Of a stretch of 64,000 nt of DNA, positions 34,359 through 46,200 are shown one piece after another (the stretch's first letter is position 1; the number at the start of each line of letters is the position of its first letter). The notes under the pieces are model-generated. The model saw nothing but the letters and a program-made list of their open reading frames with translations, ran no database searches and was not told where the DNA came from. Source of the stretch: Neostapfia colusana (Eukaryota > Streptophyta > Magnoliopsida > Poales > Poaceae). The DNA is taken from contig JASWHV010000012.1 of the NCBI GenBank assembly GCA_030760725.1, positions 78,442,968-78,506,967 of the forward strand. The letters are read 5' to 3'. The position numbers were made by a program, and so were the translations under genes.

Positions 34359-35791
34359 CCCAGCCCCGATCGGTTTTTCCCACGCGATCGCGGATTTTCA
34401 CTCCGGTGAGCACCGAGACTTCGCCGGTGAATTCTGGCCGATCTAAGCTCGGAAACTCTGATCTAACTCGCTGGTCTTGATCCACCGCCTCCGGGGAACT
34501 TTGCAGGTGCAGAAAACCCGAAGACTTACGGTGTAAACCCAGCGCCGACGAGCTTCGCCGTGGTTTTGCCTCGGACCTCGCCGCCGATCACTTTCCAGGA
34601 CCCCCGAGCTCGAGAAAACCCCCGAGGTGAGATCCCTGACCTCCCCTCTACCGATCTAGGCCATAAGATCACAGTTCTAGGCAGAATTCTCGAGGATCCA
34701 AAACTTTCCGGCGAGACCGCCGTGCGCCGCCGGCAGCGCCGCCCGCGTTCTGTCAGAGCGACGTGGCCGCTTGTGCGCCGTTTATTTTAAATCGCACGGT
34801 AGACTTTAAATCCCCGCGTACCGGTTCGACGTTATAATCTCAGCCGTCGGTTTAAAATCGGACGGTCCACGTCAGCCCCGCATTATAAAGACTGGAATTC
34901 TTACGTGCTACCCCCTGAGGTTCTCTGGAATTGAGAGCTAGCCCCGGAAACTTCAGATCTAGCCCCTGGAACTCCAGAAAATCATGTAAATTCATTTAAA
35001 AATCAGTTTTAGCCCCTGGACTTAATAGAAATTAGGAAAAACACCTCTGATAAGTGTAGCTAGACCCCTGGAAATTATGAAAATAATATTATAGACCCTG
35101 TAATGGGGTGAGTTCATTATTTTAACCCTGTTTAGTAGTTAATTTAGAAAATTGAATATGTAACTAGTGTTTAAAAATTAAAAAGTGGGACAAACATAAT
35201 TGTCAAAATTAATTAAAAACTTTCTCAGTACTTAGAAAACTTTGGAGTGAGATAAAATATATTTTTGGGTTGAAATGAATCTGTTTCATCTATTATTCAC
35301 ATTTATTAGTATAGGGACACATTTTTAAGTAAAGAATAGTTAAAGAAAAATAGGGAAAATAATTATGAAATAGTCTACATCAGAAGCCAAGGTCAAAATA
35401 TGTTATTAAATCATTTAGGACCAGAACCTATACTGTTTAGATGATGTGTATTACTAATTTCATAATAAAATACACAATTATGCATAGGAATATAAATCTG
35501 AAAATATAGCAAATAGTAAATGATATATGGAGTTTCTAAAATCCAAAGAATTCAGTTTAGGGTTGGTAGAAATTCTGAAGGCACATATGGAGAAGAAAAA
35601 TACTTTTCATACACACCTGGTAGTGAAAAGGTGTAGTAATTTAATATGAGGAATTTATTTAAAACTGAAACACAACACATATAATGGTAAATGAATTTCA
35701 TAAATGTGAATGTGTGGTTTGTATGAAGTGTAAGTGTGAACTATGTCTTATGGATTGTTGTTTTTCTTTTGCTATGTGTGATGGTATGAAG

Positions 35792-37010
35792 TAGAACCTG
35801 TTCAAGAACAAGTTATTCATTTCCAAGACCAGGAATATCCATTTCAAGAGCAGCAAGAAGGAGGCAAGTGTCCTTGACCACTTTGATCCTATGCTAGGAT
35901 GTGTAGATAGAATTATTTGCATTGTCAAATGAAATATGAAACCCATGCTAGGAAAGTTTCCCTAGAATTGCATTACCTTGTTTCCTTGTAGCTTGGGTTG
36001 GGATTTATTTTACCATGTCATTTATTTCCATGCATATGCTTAGCCATTCTTAGAATGGGATATTTGGGACATGAGATCATCAGTTTATATTACCATACTC
36101 TTGAATGAGACATTGTGAGTTATGTAGAAGTAGGGATCAAGGCAAGTTGGATGTTTTGGTTGTGTGTTGGGTGCACGAGACTTGGGTTTGTGTTTAGTAC
36201 TTGCCTGGATCCTAAGGACCGGTTCATGGAGCATGTAACCCGGCTTTACAGTGCCAACCACATGCTGAGATGGGGCAGCTTGGCCAATTAATTAGGTGTA
36301 TCCCCGGCGTAGTATGGGTGTGTTGGATGGTGCGGGGAGTAGGTGTCAGCTGGACTACCATATGAACCGCAAGGCTCAAGAGGGGGCCACTGCAGCGGGG
36401 TTGGAGCCTCTTGTATGCTGTTAGGGGTGAAACCTCAGTGGGCCCATGCTCGTCGGGAATCCCTTTGTAAAGGCTTCGTAGTGATCTCCTGGCTACACAC
36501 CTGGGAAGTGTGAATGTGGATCGTAGCCACTGGCATAATGGAGGTTCTTTTAGTCCACCCGGCAACGGGGGATGAAATCACTACTTGTGGGTACAGTGGT
36601 ACAAACTCTGCAGAGTCAAAACTGTCTTGACAGCCGTGCTCACGGTTAAGAGCGGCCTGGACTTATTCATGATTAGAGGAATGATGGTTTTGGAAGTTAA
36701 GCGGGGAGCTTAACATTGGAAATGATGTTATGGTTATTGGATTATGATGATGGGATGGGAGATTGGGACCATTTCACCTGTGTAGAATGTAGGTGCTTAA
36801 TAAGCTAAGGTGATAGGTATTAATTGCGTAGTGCTTTAACCATGAGTTCAACCTTTCCTTGTTCTAGCCATGCATGATATAATTTTCCCACACTTGCTGA
36901 GTACCATTGGTACTCAACCTTGCATATTTGTTGGTTTATATTGCTGCTCAGGTCAAGATAATGAGGTGGTGTATAATGACCAAGATTTTGGACCCGAGGA
37001 AGGATTTTAG
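35792..37010 (+). CDS. LTR-resident spliced acidic ORF in the solo LTR, last two exons
   Basis: Exon A is 35792-35863 (72 nt), Gln/Glu-rich, ends FQEQQEG and is followed by GAG|GCAAGTG, a near-perfect GC-AG donor. Exon B is 36952-37010 after the acceptor TTGCTGCTCAG; it is acidic and ends GPEEGF then TAG. Both joints are phase 1 with a split Gly codon, exactly as in the chromovirus LTR family, and the intron is 1088 nt against 1090 there. Taking the nearby GT donor instead gives an early stop. No ATG occurs between the TATA box and the 34625 donor, so a start codon is not identified. Function is unknown. Confidence 0.45.
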
Positions 37011-39028
37011 GTTCATGAAGACCCCCGGGCAACGCCTGTGATGGAGCCCTAAAGAATAATATTCCGCTGCTAGTTTATTTACTTGTGATGAAGCATTAGT
37101 GTCCATTGAGACATTTGCAATGTAAGACTTATTTATATTCGACACCTGGCTTGTAATAAATGATGCTTCACTATTTGTCATCACATGTATGAGAAAATGA
37201 TCCTGGCATACATGTGATATTCACTTGGTTGTTTCTTCGGAAAAACCGCGTGTGACACTCGGCCGAGGTACCGACGTGTTTTCCCGCAAGAACCCAGCAC
37301 TGGCCGAAAGTTTCCGCAGTTCGGACTTGATCGGAGGACGCCGATCGCAGCTCCCTCCTTCCACTCCAGAGTCCCAGCAAGGTACTAGGGACCTTCCTCC
37401 ACCCTCCCCATTGCTAGAATTCGGTTGAAACCGATTGATATCGGCTGTGCCGAAAGATCAAACTCGGAACTTGGAACCGCCGCACCTCGGGCTCTCGTGG
37501 ACAGCCCAACCTGGGCGTTGTCACGCCCGGGCCAAGGCACACTTGGACGCGCGGGTGACCGGTGCTGCTCATCCCCGAGCCACAGCTCGAGTGGTTGCTC
37601 ACCGGCGGCGAATTTCCACTTTTCCCCTTTCTGTGTGCAGAACGACCTTCGGGTACGATTCTGTTTAATTCGTGCTCTAGAAAGGATTAGAGGGCCTCAG
37701 GCCACTCCCACACGAGCTAGACACGGTAACGCACAAGTTGCCTTCACAACTCTGGGCCGGAGAACCTCTGTGCCCGGCGTAATTTAAGGTCTACTAATGG
37801 CGGAACGAACGGGGGGTATCGGGCGCACGGTGAGGACCTATTTCGGGCCTTCCCCGAGCTGCCTCAAGCTCATGTCGACCTTCTCTGAGGTCCACTGATG
37901 CTCCCCGACCGATTTCCCAAGTAGCTGAGGTACCAGGGGAGTCAGCCGACATGGCCGAAGTCATTCCGATATGGCGGCTCGTCGCCGACCATGCTCCGGC
38001 CGTTGTCATGAGCAGCTGACCCTCGGATCCTGTTCCCCAAGTAAAAGTAGGCAGGGGCGGCCAGAATCAAGAAGTTTGGAGCTGTACAGCAGCCGGCGGC
38101 GAGCTCTCCGGCGAGGTCCCTCGGCGGCGGGGCGCGGGTGTCGCGAGGTTGAAGAAGGGGGTGGACCCCAGCTGTCAGCGGCCGATATTTTGAATCGGGA
38201 TCCGGCTGCGGCCGGGATCGGGTGTGCTGGCGCGCAAAATCCTTGTGGGCCGCGGTGTGCCGTCGCCTAGGCGTGCGACGCGTGTCCCCTGGGCCCACGC
38301 GCGAGTTTAAACTTTTCCCCGATTTTCAGATTTCCTTCAAACTTCAAATCCTTATAACTTTTGCTAGAAAGCTCCAAATTGAGTGAACCAAATTTTGCTG
38401 GATTCAGCTCTCTGAGTACTTTCCAGAAAATCAAGTTTCACTAAATGAAATTCCTTAATTCTCCAGGATTAATTACTTAAAATTTAAACTGTTAGGAATT
38501 TTAACTGGAGAATCCTTTGGAGGAAAATCCTGAAATTTTGCTGAGATGTTCACCAAAATATCCTTGAACTACCATAAAACTTTCAGATCCATTTGAGCTC
38601 ATTTAGTCCACCTAATGGTGTGATTAGCAAAACTGTTCCAGAGAAAATAGAAAATGTTCAGAAACATTTTCAGAATTTTCTCTGAAATTGTTTAGCTCAT
38701 ATCTTTAGTTAGATACTTCCAAATTAAGTGAGACCAACTCCATTAGAACCCTATGAAAATCTAGTTTTCAGAAAGTCATAGTTTGTCTCATGAAAATTCC
38801 TAGAACACCCTAAGAGTTCCAATTAAGGTCAAGGACATAATTATTTGTGGAGGGCTCAAATGAGCTTTGCTGCAACTAAAACTTGACCAAGTCTTTGTTT
38901 AGGTTGTAACCAAGCCACAGTAAAAGTTTCACAGTCATTAGGTCTATCTAGCAAAGGTTATAGACTTCACAACTTCAAACTTAATACAAATGCATTAAAT
39001 TAATACATGTATTGTTTCTATCATGTAG

Positions 39029-40288
39029 TCGCTAAGGTCGAGGAGGAACCCGAAGTCCTAGACTTCGTTACTCCGGAGGAACAGCTAGCCTACGACCAAG
39101 AGCAGCAAGGCAAGCTCCGGTTTACATTAAACTTTTTACAAATTTTTATTGTTTGGAGCACATACCTGTTTCCTTTATTCTGTGCATTAGAGTCTTGTTT
39201 GGAAATCCAACTGCATAGCCAAGAAAACCACGGGTTGGGTTTAGGATTGCAAAACTCGTTAGCCACTGCATTGCTAGGATAGAGTAGGATTCGGTACAAG
39301 TCGAGTAATTGGAACTACTCGCGAGAATAGGCTAGAGGCACATTGCTCGGGTAGAGATAGCACATGATACACATGGCAAGAAAATGAGACCGAGCGGAGA
39401 GTAAGGGCAGCAGGACTTTGGGGCCTGTGTGCTGTAGCTCCGCTTGTGTCGATTGAGGACCGAGCCGTGTGCAGGCCTGTTGAACAAGCTAGAACAGTAC
39501 CGAAGACCTACCGGCTAAATGGGAACCGGGAAACTGATGTAACTCGGGTAGCTGGGTATTGAGGCATTGCCCGTCGTTCAGAGGGTAGGTTGAGAGCTCG
39601 AGGTGTAAATCGGCTGGCGGCACGGAGATGCGCATGCAGAGACCTCTTGCTCGGGACGATGGGACCGGTTCAATATTTGGCTAACGGGTGAAAGGTAGTC
39701 GCGTACGGCGTCCGTGATGGTTGTTGGAGGCAACATTGAGTACGGGCGTACGTGACGGGTTGTTCGGGTAACCCTACAGGTGTAAATCGATTATAATCGC
39801 CGTCCCTCACGGTCAGTGAGTACCACTTGTTCACTGTACCGTGACGTAGAAAGAACAGGCTAGTTACATGTTAAAATGTTGCTGATTGAAAGCTGGACAT
39901 TGATTGTTAATGATATGCTGTAGCTTAGTGCTAACTAAAGTTCTTTTCAACTTTGGGCAAAGTACATGAGAGAAATGCGTTTCTTGTTTGATTGCGGCTC
40001 TCTCATGTGCCTTAGCGTAAGGTTCTCCACAACCTGCTGCTAAAACTTGAAAGTAAGGTTCTACTAATTAGGCGAGTCCTTGCAAATGATTTTTGCCTCA
40101 TGCAACCCATTACCCTCATGTAGAAGTTCCATGTTTAGGTGAGACGGGTCAGACTTGCTGAGCGTTCGTGCTCACTGCTTGTGTTTGAAGCTTTTGCAGG
40201 GTTCTATGAGGAAGGGACTCCCGAAGAGGAGACGGAACCCCAGGAGGGGAACCCCGTCGAGTGGGAGTCGTGCACGCCGCAGAGTTAG
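39029..40288 (+). CDS. LTR-resident spliced acidic ORF, last two exons (element 3, 5' LTR)
   Basis: Exon A is 39029-39109 and exon B is 40200-40288, with intron 39110-40199 (1090 nt, GC-AG). Both exons are identical in sequence to those of element 1 as far as I can read. The candidate first exon 37971-38040 has an ATG and a phase 1 donor. In the 5' LTR these exons lie upstream of the primer site, so a genomic transcript starting in this LTR would carry them in its leader. Confidence 0.5.
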
Positions 40289-40522
40289 TGTGCGTGTGTG
40301 CTAGCAAGGACACGTTCGAGGGCTGAACGTGCACTTGATGCTTAGTCTACGCCCGCGAGTGTAGACTGAACTTATTTTGATGTAAACATGTTCATAAACC
40401 TGTTTATGTAATAAAACTTCCGCTTCCGCTTTGCACCTTTGACGTGTGTTATACGGTGCTGTGCAACGCAGCACCCCTCAGCGTGATCCTGGCTCGACAG
40501 GACCATTGGGGTCGTGTCAGCG

Positions 40523-40534
40523 TGGTATCAGAGC
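40523..40534 (+). promoter_or_regulatory. Primer binding site of element 3 (iMet tRNA)
   Basis: TGGTATCAGAGC lies three bases after the 5' LTR end and is the classic initiator Met tRNA primer site of chromoviruses. Confidence 0.95.
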
Positions 40535-42019
40535 TCGCTTGGGGTTTAACACGGTACAAAGGTCTTCCTTTTTTAAAAACCCAGTGAGGAACGAGTTAGT
40601 AGCCCGTATAAGGATGTTATTAGCATATAGAAAGTGGCTTGTTAACCTATTTGTTATGTCGGAAAATCGTGCATCTCGGTACGTTCATGTCTTGGGGGGT
40701 GCACGTAAGCGCTGTCCACCAGTGCGCACAAGCTGAAGGGTGGAGCCCCACGGGTGGCAGGTAACCTGACCCGCTTTAGTATCCTCTACGACTCTTCATG
40801 TCGTTTGGGGGTATTCGAGCAACGTCTGTCCCTGGCGTGCGTGGTGCAACATGGGAGACCCCGTCACGTGGTCTGAAACGTGAACACGTAACTCAAGGCG
40901 TGTTTGGCTTGAGAACATCCGGGCGAGTGATGACGGCCGGGTGTACTAACTGTATGTATTCCGGGCTCGGTGTGCAGCCGAGTCTGATGATTGGTTGAAT
41001 TTTTGCAGGTAGCCTTACCACGAAACGGTAGACGTGTAGCATCCGTGTGCGAGTGACGAGTAGTGCCACTGAACTAACGAAGCCGGCTAAGTCCGGTATA
41101 GGTTTTTCCTTTGTGAGGACGTAGTACCGACATAATCTGGTGACGCCTCGACGTCACATCCAATTAAATGAACAACTTCATTTAAAAACTTGAAGGTTTT
41201 GATCCAAAGTAGTAAAACTTGATGTAACTCCTTCCCTTGAACAGGATATTCAAAGCTAACAAGTTTTCAACTTATAGGATGTTAAGGACAGAGCACTCTG
41301 TTTTCAGCTAAATCAAGGCTGGAGTTAATCAGAGGTTAGAGGTTGAGTTCTTTCGAGGTTGGGGTCGTATGATACATTTCTGGAAAGCTTTGGAGGAGCT
41401 TTACAACTTTTCTGTTGAGTTCCAGAGGTGTTTCATCCCTTAACCACTCGAAAAATGCAGTAGAGTTGAAACTGTCCAGAAAACAGGACAGAGCAAAGAC
41501 TCTCTGTAAACTCTCTGTAAATTAAGCATAACTTCCTGCTTAAAAATCCAAAAATAGGAAATGAGGTACTTCTGGAAAGCTTATGAGATGGGTTACGACT
41601 TTGTAACAGAAAGTTTTGTCAGATTGGGAACAGAATTAACTGGGATTCTTGGATCAATTCAGTACCTAAAGCAGGGGGGTGCTGTCCAATTGATTCCAGA
41701 AATTCTGTTAACTTTGACATCTCATAACTTTTGAACCAGGGCAGATCTTAGGTCAACCAAATACTTTCTGGAAAGCTATTGAAGTTAACTTTAACTTTGA
41801 TGTTGAGCTCCAGAATTGGTTTTGCTTTAACATGGCCTAAATCAGGTTGATGTGGAAACTGGTCAAGGCTGTCATGGGAACAGCAGATCAGCAGTCAAAT
41901 TTGTTCAAAATTTGAACTATGTTTCCAAGTTTTAGGGGTTCAATGACATATCTTATGTTATAACTCAATGGTTTACTATTTAAATAAATATTTGACATTT
42001 CTCAAATATATTTTTACAG
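40535..42019 (+). other. Leader of element 3 with predicted intron 41009-42019
   Basis: The first half is GC-balanced and ends in TTTTTGCAG|GTAGCC (donor at 41009). From about 41160 the sequence turns AT-rich and ends in TTTTTACAG exactly before the ORF0 ATG. The donor and acceptor contexts are conserved in element 2, and the donor in element 4 (CTGCAG|GTACTA). I see no coding content. Confidence 0.65.
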
Positions 42020-42964
42020 ATGGCAGCAGATAAACGGTTGGAGAACGGGTGGTTAGTTTCCCACTGTTCTGACCGTAGCGGCTACCCGGAAGCATTGTGG
42101 CAAATGCTCCAATATTTCGGGTACAACCAGATGCCGCAATACTTCGCCAAGGAAGAAGGCGAAGAGAGGAACAAGACATGGATGATCCATGTCGAGGTTC
42201 CCGCAGGACCTACGCCACCCGGTTGGGTGCCATTCACCGTCACGGTGAGAGGGAGACAACCGGAAGGGATGTGGCAAGTGGCAGCCCGTGACACTATGTC
42301 ACGTTTCTGCCAACTACATGTGCAGGCTATGGAGGGTACTCCATACGCACTCGTTCCGGTGGAGGGACGAGCTCAGCATGTGTGGAAAGAGAGGTACCTG
42401 GAGGCAACAGACCCGAGTTGCCCAAGGTACAACCCCGCGGAGGCAAATCTCAGCCTCCAAATGAGGGCGGGAAACGCTGTGATGGACAGCCAAGCTGTTC
42501 ATACGGAGCATCTCGCCACCAAGCTCAAGGAGAGCACAAGCCGTGGAGATCATTTCGAGGGTGCTCACAGCGCACTCCGCAATGTGCTCCTTCCGACGAT
42601 CAATCGACTGAATGAACAACACAATCAGTTGCGTCGTCTGAAGAAGGCAAAGAAGAAGAGCCGTGTTGACATCGCGGCGTTGCAAGAGCTGGTACAGACC
42701 CTAACCCAGCAGAATGAGGACCTTGCTCAAGAGCGGGACGACGCTATTGAGGAAGGACAAGGCTGGGAAGAGGACTACAACCAGGCTATGGACGAGGTGC
42801 ATGCATTGCAGGACCTCGTGCCCCCGGTATTGGGCGTACCGGTAGTCTTGGGTCTTCCAGCCATGGGAGAACCCGGAATGGGAGAAGAGGTGGTAGACCC
42901 CGAGCCACCAGCAGAGGTACCGGAGGAGGACGACCCACAGGAGGTCGAGATCTACTATGAGTAG
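42020..42964 (+). CDS. ORF0 of element 3, intact (314 aa)
   Basis: It starts at the ATG abutting TTTTTACAG and ends 272 bases before the gag ATG. The domain plan is the same as in element 2: N-terminal alpha-beta-beta-beta-alpha module (about residues 20-105; MPQYFAKEEG, WMIHVEVP, PFTVTVRGRQPEGMW), coiled coil (about 165-260) with LKKAKKKSR, then an acidic tail (EVPEEDDPQEVE). There is no signal peptide, membrane segment or zinc finger. I read the N-terminal module as dsRNA-binding-like; this is a fold guess from pattern only. A role in RNA binding, packaging or blocking silencing is possible but unproven. It is translated separately from gag, probably from a spliced RNA. Confidence 0.88.
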   Translation: MAADKRLENGWLVSHCSDRSGYPEALWQMLQYFGYNQMPQYFAKEEGEERNKTWMIHVEVPAGPTPPGWVPFTVTVRGRQPEGMWQVAARDTMSRFCQLHVQAMEGTPYALVPVEGRAQHVWKERYLEATDPSCPRYNPAEANLSLQMRAGNAVMDSQAVHTEHLATKLKESTSRGDHFEGAHSALRNVLLPTINRLNEQHNQLRRLKKAKKKSRVDIAALQELVQTLTQQNEDLAQERDDAIEEGQGWEEDYNQAMDEVHALQDLVPPVLGVPVVLGLPAMGEPGMGEEVVDPEPPAEVPEEDDPQEVEIYYE

Positions 42965-43236
42965 GGGGTTACGGTTGCCAAGAAGGGCAGCTAGGGTAGC
43001 GTAACCCAACTTTTGTAATCAGTGACATGTCGAGTAGACAGTAGCGTATGTATAGGTAGTGACGACATGAGCACGACTTCTCGGATATCCGAGAATAATG
43101 TATCTTGTATAAAGTTTATGCTTTATCAATATACGTGAATGTTGTGCAAGTTAATCATGCGTCGCTTCAATACCTACTGCTGTTTATGGAATTTTGAGTA
43201 AGACATGTGCTAATTGCTGCTGTGTTGAATTTCAGA
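42965..43236 (+). other. Spacer between ORF0 and gag with a predicted splice acceptor
   Basis: This is AT-rich non-coding sequence ending TGTTGAATTTCAG one base before the gag ATG at 43237. The AG lies at 43234-43235. An extended reading frame begins at a GTG at 43207, but the ATG at 43237 matches the start of element 2 and fits the acceptor. Confidence 0.6.
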
Positions 43237-46200
43237 ATGACGCGTACTCGTGCCAACCCTGATGTTGGAGGTACTAGCCAAGGGGGAGAGACCTCCCAAC
43301 CGCCTCCCGAGGACTCCTCGGGACAGCAGCAGCAACAGCAACAGCAAACACCGCCACCGCCACTGCCAACGGTTACATTGGCCGACATTGTCGCGGCAAT
43401 GGCGGGTTCACATCAGCAGCACACAGAGCTGCTGCAAACGTTAATTGCGAATACGTCTCGCCCAGAGAGACGTCAAGATCGTGAGGAGCGCCAACAGAGC
43501 TCCTACTCCGACTTCCTGGCGACTCAACCCCCTGTATTCTCAAGGGCGGATGAACCACTTGACGCGGACAACTGGCTCCGCGCCATAGAGATGAAGTTCG
43601 GGCTGCTCCAAATTAGCGAGCAGCGCAAGACTCAGTTCGCGGTCCAGCAGCTCCAAGGATCCGCGAGCGCCTGGTGGGCCAACTTCTGTGCTTCCCAGCC
43701 CACCGACCGAGTGATGACCTGGGCGGAGTTTCGGACGGCCTTCAGGGCCTATCATATACCGCCCGGTTTGATGAAGAGGAAGACGCAGGAGTTCCTACAC
43801 CTGCAACAAGGGAGCCGGAACGCGCTGGAATATTCCAGGGCGTTCAACGATCTCGCGCTCTACGCGTCGTATCACGCAGATACGGACGAGAAGCGGCGGG
43901 ACCACTTTTACCAGGGGCTTAACCTGCTCCTGAAGGACAAGCTGGCGATGTTCAATCGCGGCAGCCTCAACGACATAATTGATGCTGCGATTGTTCAGGA
44001 GGAATCCGGCAAGGAGTTGGTGGCGGCAGAGCGAAAGCGAAGCGCGCCGCAGAGCAGCGGAGAAGGAGGTGGTCCTTCTCAGAAGTTTCGGATGGTGAAT
44101 CGCCCACCATCAGGTCCACGCTGGCAACCACCACAGCGGTCGATGCCGTTCCGCGGTCGGCCGTACTCTTCACCGGCATTCCGGCCGGCACTGCCAGTAC
44201 CACCGCAACAACAGCAGCAGCAGCGGGCGATACCGCGTGCGTTTGCACCTCCGCAACGCATGCCGGGCTTTCATCCCCCGAGTACTCCACCAGCAGCGGC
44301 CACATGTTACAAGTGTGGTCGTCCAGGACACTTCGCGAGCAGTTGCCCGGAGAGGCAAGGCGGCGGAGTGGCACCACAGTTTCCGGGGAGGAATCAACCC
44401 CGGAACCCTACTAATGCGCGGCGGGCAAACCCTAGGCCCGGCACTGTCCACCAGCTTGCCATTGAGGACGTGCCGGAGGGCGAGCCAATCCTTGCGGGTA
44501 TGTTCCAACTCCACCAGCATCCCGCTATAGTACTATTTGATTCAGGCGCCACGCATAATTTTATTAGCCAAGCTTTCATTGCTAAGCACAGCTTGCCAAT
44601 ACTACCCACCGATAGTCCATATCTAATTTGTTCACCGGGTGGGAAGATTTCAGCAAGCGTAATGGTCTCCAAAGCACCATTATGCTTAGCGGGTAGAGTG
44701 TACCCCACGTCTCTCATTATCTTAGAGGGGCAGAAGGTCGATGTCATCCTAGGGATGTCGTGGTTAACCCGCCACGGCGCTGTCTTAGACACCGTCCTTC
44801 GAGTCGTGCACTTAAACTCAGAGGTGCACGGTTCTCACTCATTATTTCTGGACAGTCCAGAAATAAAACTTCCAAGTGTCTATCAAGCCACAACCATCAG
44901 ATTGGAAGACATTCCAGTGGTCCGAGAGTTCCCGGATGTATTCCCGGACGATTTGCCGGGAACGCCACCCGATAGAGAGGTGGAGTTCAAGATTGAACTT
45001 GCACCGGGAACCATGCCAATATCCCGAAGGCCATACAAGATGGCGCCCAAGGAGTTGGCTGAACTGAAGACTCAGCTCACGGACCTTCTGGAGAAGGGTT
45101 TTATTAGGCCGAGCTCCTCGCCATGGGGCTGTTCGGCATTATTTGTCAAAAAGAAGGATGAAACGTTGCGGCTTTGCGTGGACTACCGTCCATTAAATGC
45201 CGTAACCATCAAGAACAAGTACCCGTTGCCACGGATCGACATGTTGTTTGATCAGTTGGTCGAAGCAAAGATCTTTTCCAAGATGGATTTAAGATCCGGG
45301 TACCATCAGATTAAGATAAGGGCGGAGGACATTCCAAAGACAGCTTTCTCGACAAGGTATGGACTTTATGAGTACCTGGTCATGTCCTTTGGCCTCACCA
45401 ATGCTCCAGCTCACTTCATGTACTTAATGAACTCGGTGTTCATGCCGGAGCTGGACAAGTTTGTGGTGGTCTTCATCGACGACATCCTAGTATACTCCAA
45501 GTCGGAGGAAGATCACAAGAAACATCTGCGTATAGTCTTGCAACGGCTGCGGCATCACAAGTTATACGCAAAGTTCAGCAAATGCGAGTTTTGGATATCG
45601 CAAGTGCCTTTCCTCGGGCATATCATCTCAGCGGAAGGTATCGCTGTGGACCCGAGCAAGATCACGCAAGTGCTGAATTGGAAATCCCCGAGAACTGTTC
45701 ATGAGGTACGGAGTTTCCTCGGACTCGCGGGATATTATCGGAGGTTCATTCCGAACTTCTCGAAGATTGCCAAGCCAATGACAGAGCTGCTGAAGAAAGC
45801 TACCAAATATGTTTGGAGTCCAGCATGTGAAGCAGCATTCAAGGCTTTAGTCAAGCACCTGACATCAGCACCGGTTTTGGCGCAGCCAGACACAACAAAA
45901 CCGTTCGATGTGTACTGCGATGCATCCGGCATTGGGCTCGGATGTGTGCTGATGCAAGACCGAAGAGTGGTCGCGTATGGATCACGGCAGCTTAGGAATC
46001 ATGAGCAAAATTATCCAACTCACGACTTGGAGCTCGCTGCCGTGGTACTTGCACTGAAGATGTGGAGGCACTACCTACTCGGTAACCTCGTACATTTATA
46101 TACCGACCACAAAAGCCTCAAGTACATATTCACTCAGAAGGAGCTGAACATGAGGCAACGAAGATGGTTAGAACTGATAAAGGATTATGAGATAGAGATC

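Larger units (their letters stand above)
33942..37257 (+). mobile_element. Solo LTR of a different Gypsy-like family (3316 bp)
   Basis: It begins TGTAACACCCC, ends TGTGACA, and is flanked by CTCGG at 33937-33941 and 37258-37262, a perfect 5 bp target duplication. It contains a TATA box CTATAAAAAC at about 34349, a GC-rich first-exon-like region with a strong donor CCCGAG|GTGAGA near 34625, a long AT-rich block (about 34950-35790), two acidic exons and AATAAA at 37155-37160. No internal region follows, so it is a solo LTR left by LTR-LTR recombination. The family is not recognised. Confidence 0.92.
33158..40519 (+). repeat. 5' LTR of element 3, interrupted by a solo LTR
   Basis: The LTR starts TGTAAGGG and ends GTGTCA before GCG and the primer site. 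The insertion at 33942-37257 separates the first 784 bp (U3) from the rest. Acidic exons are at 39029-39109 and 40200-40288. Confidence 0.94.

Noticed and set aside
34004..34790. Short open frames in the solo LTR taken as a captured host gene
   Set aside because: They overlap on both strands in GC-rich promoter sequence and have no recognisable domain. The element ends and target duplication explain the segment as a solo LTR.
40523..40534. tRNA-like match TGGTATCAGAGC
   Set aside because: It is the tRNA primer site of a retrotransposon, only 12 bases and next to the LTR, not a tRNA gene.
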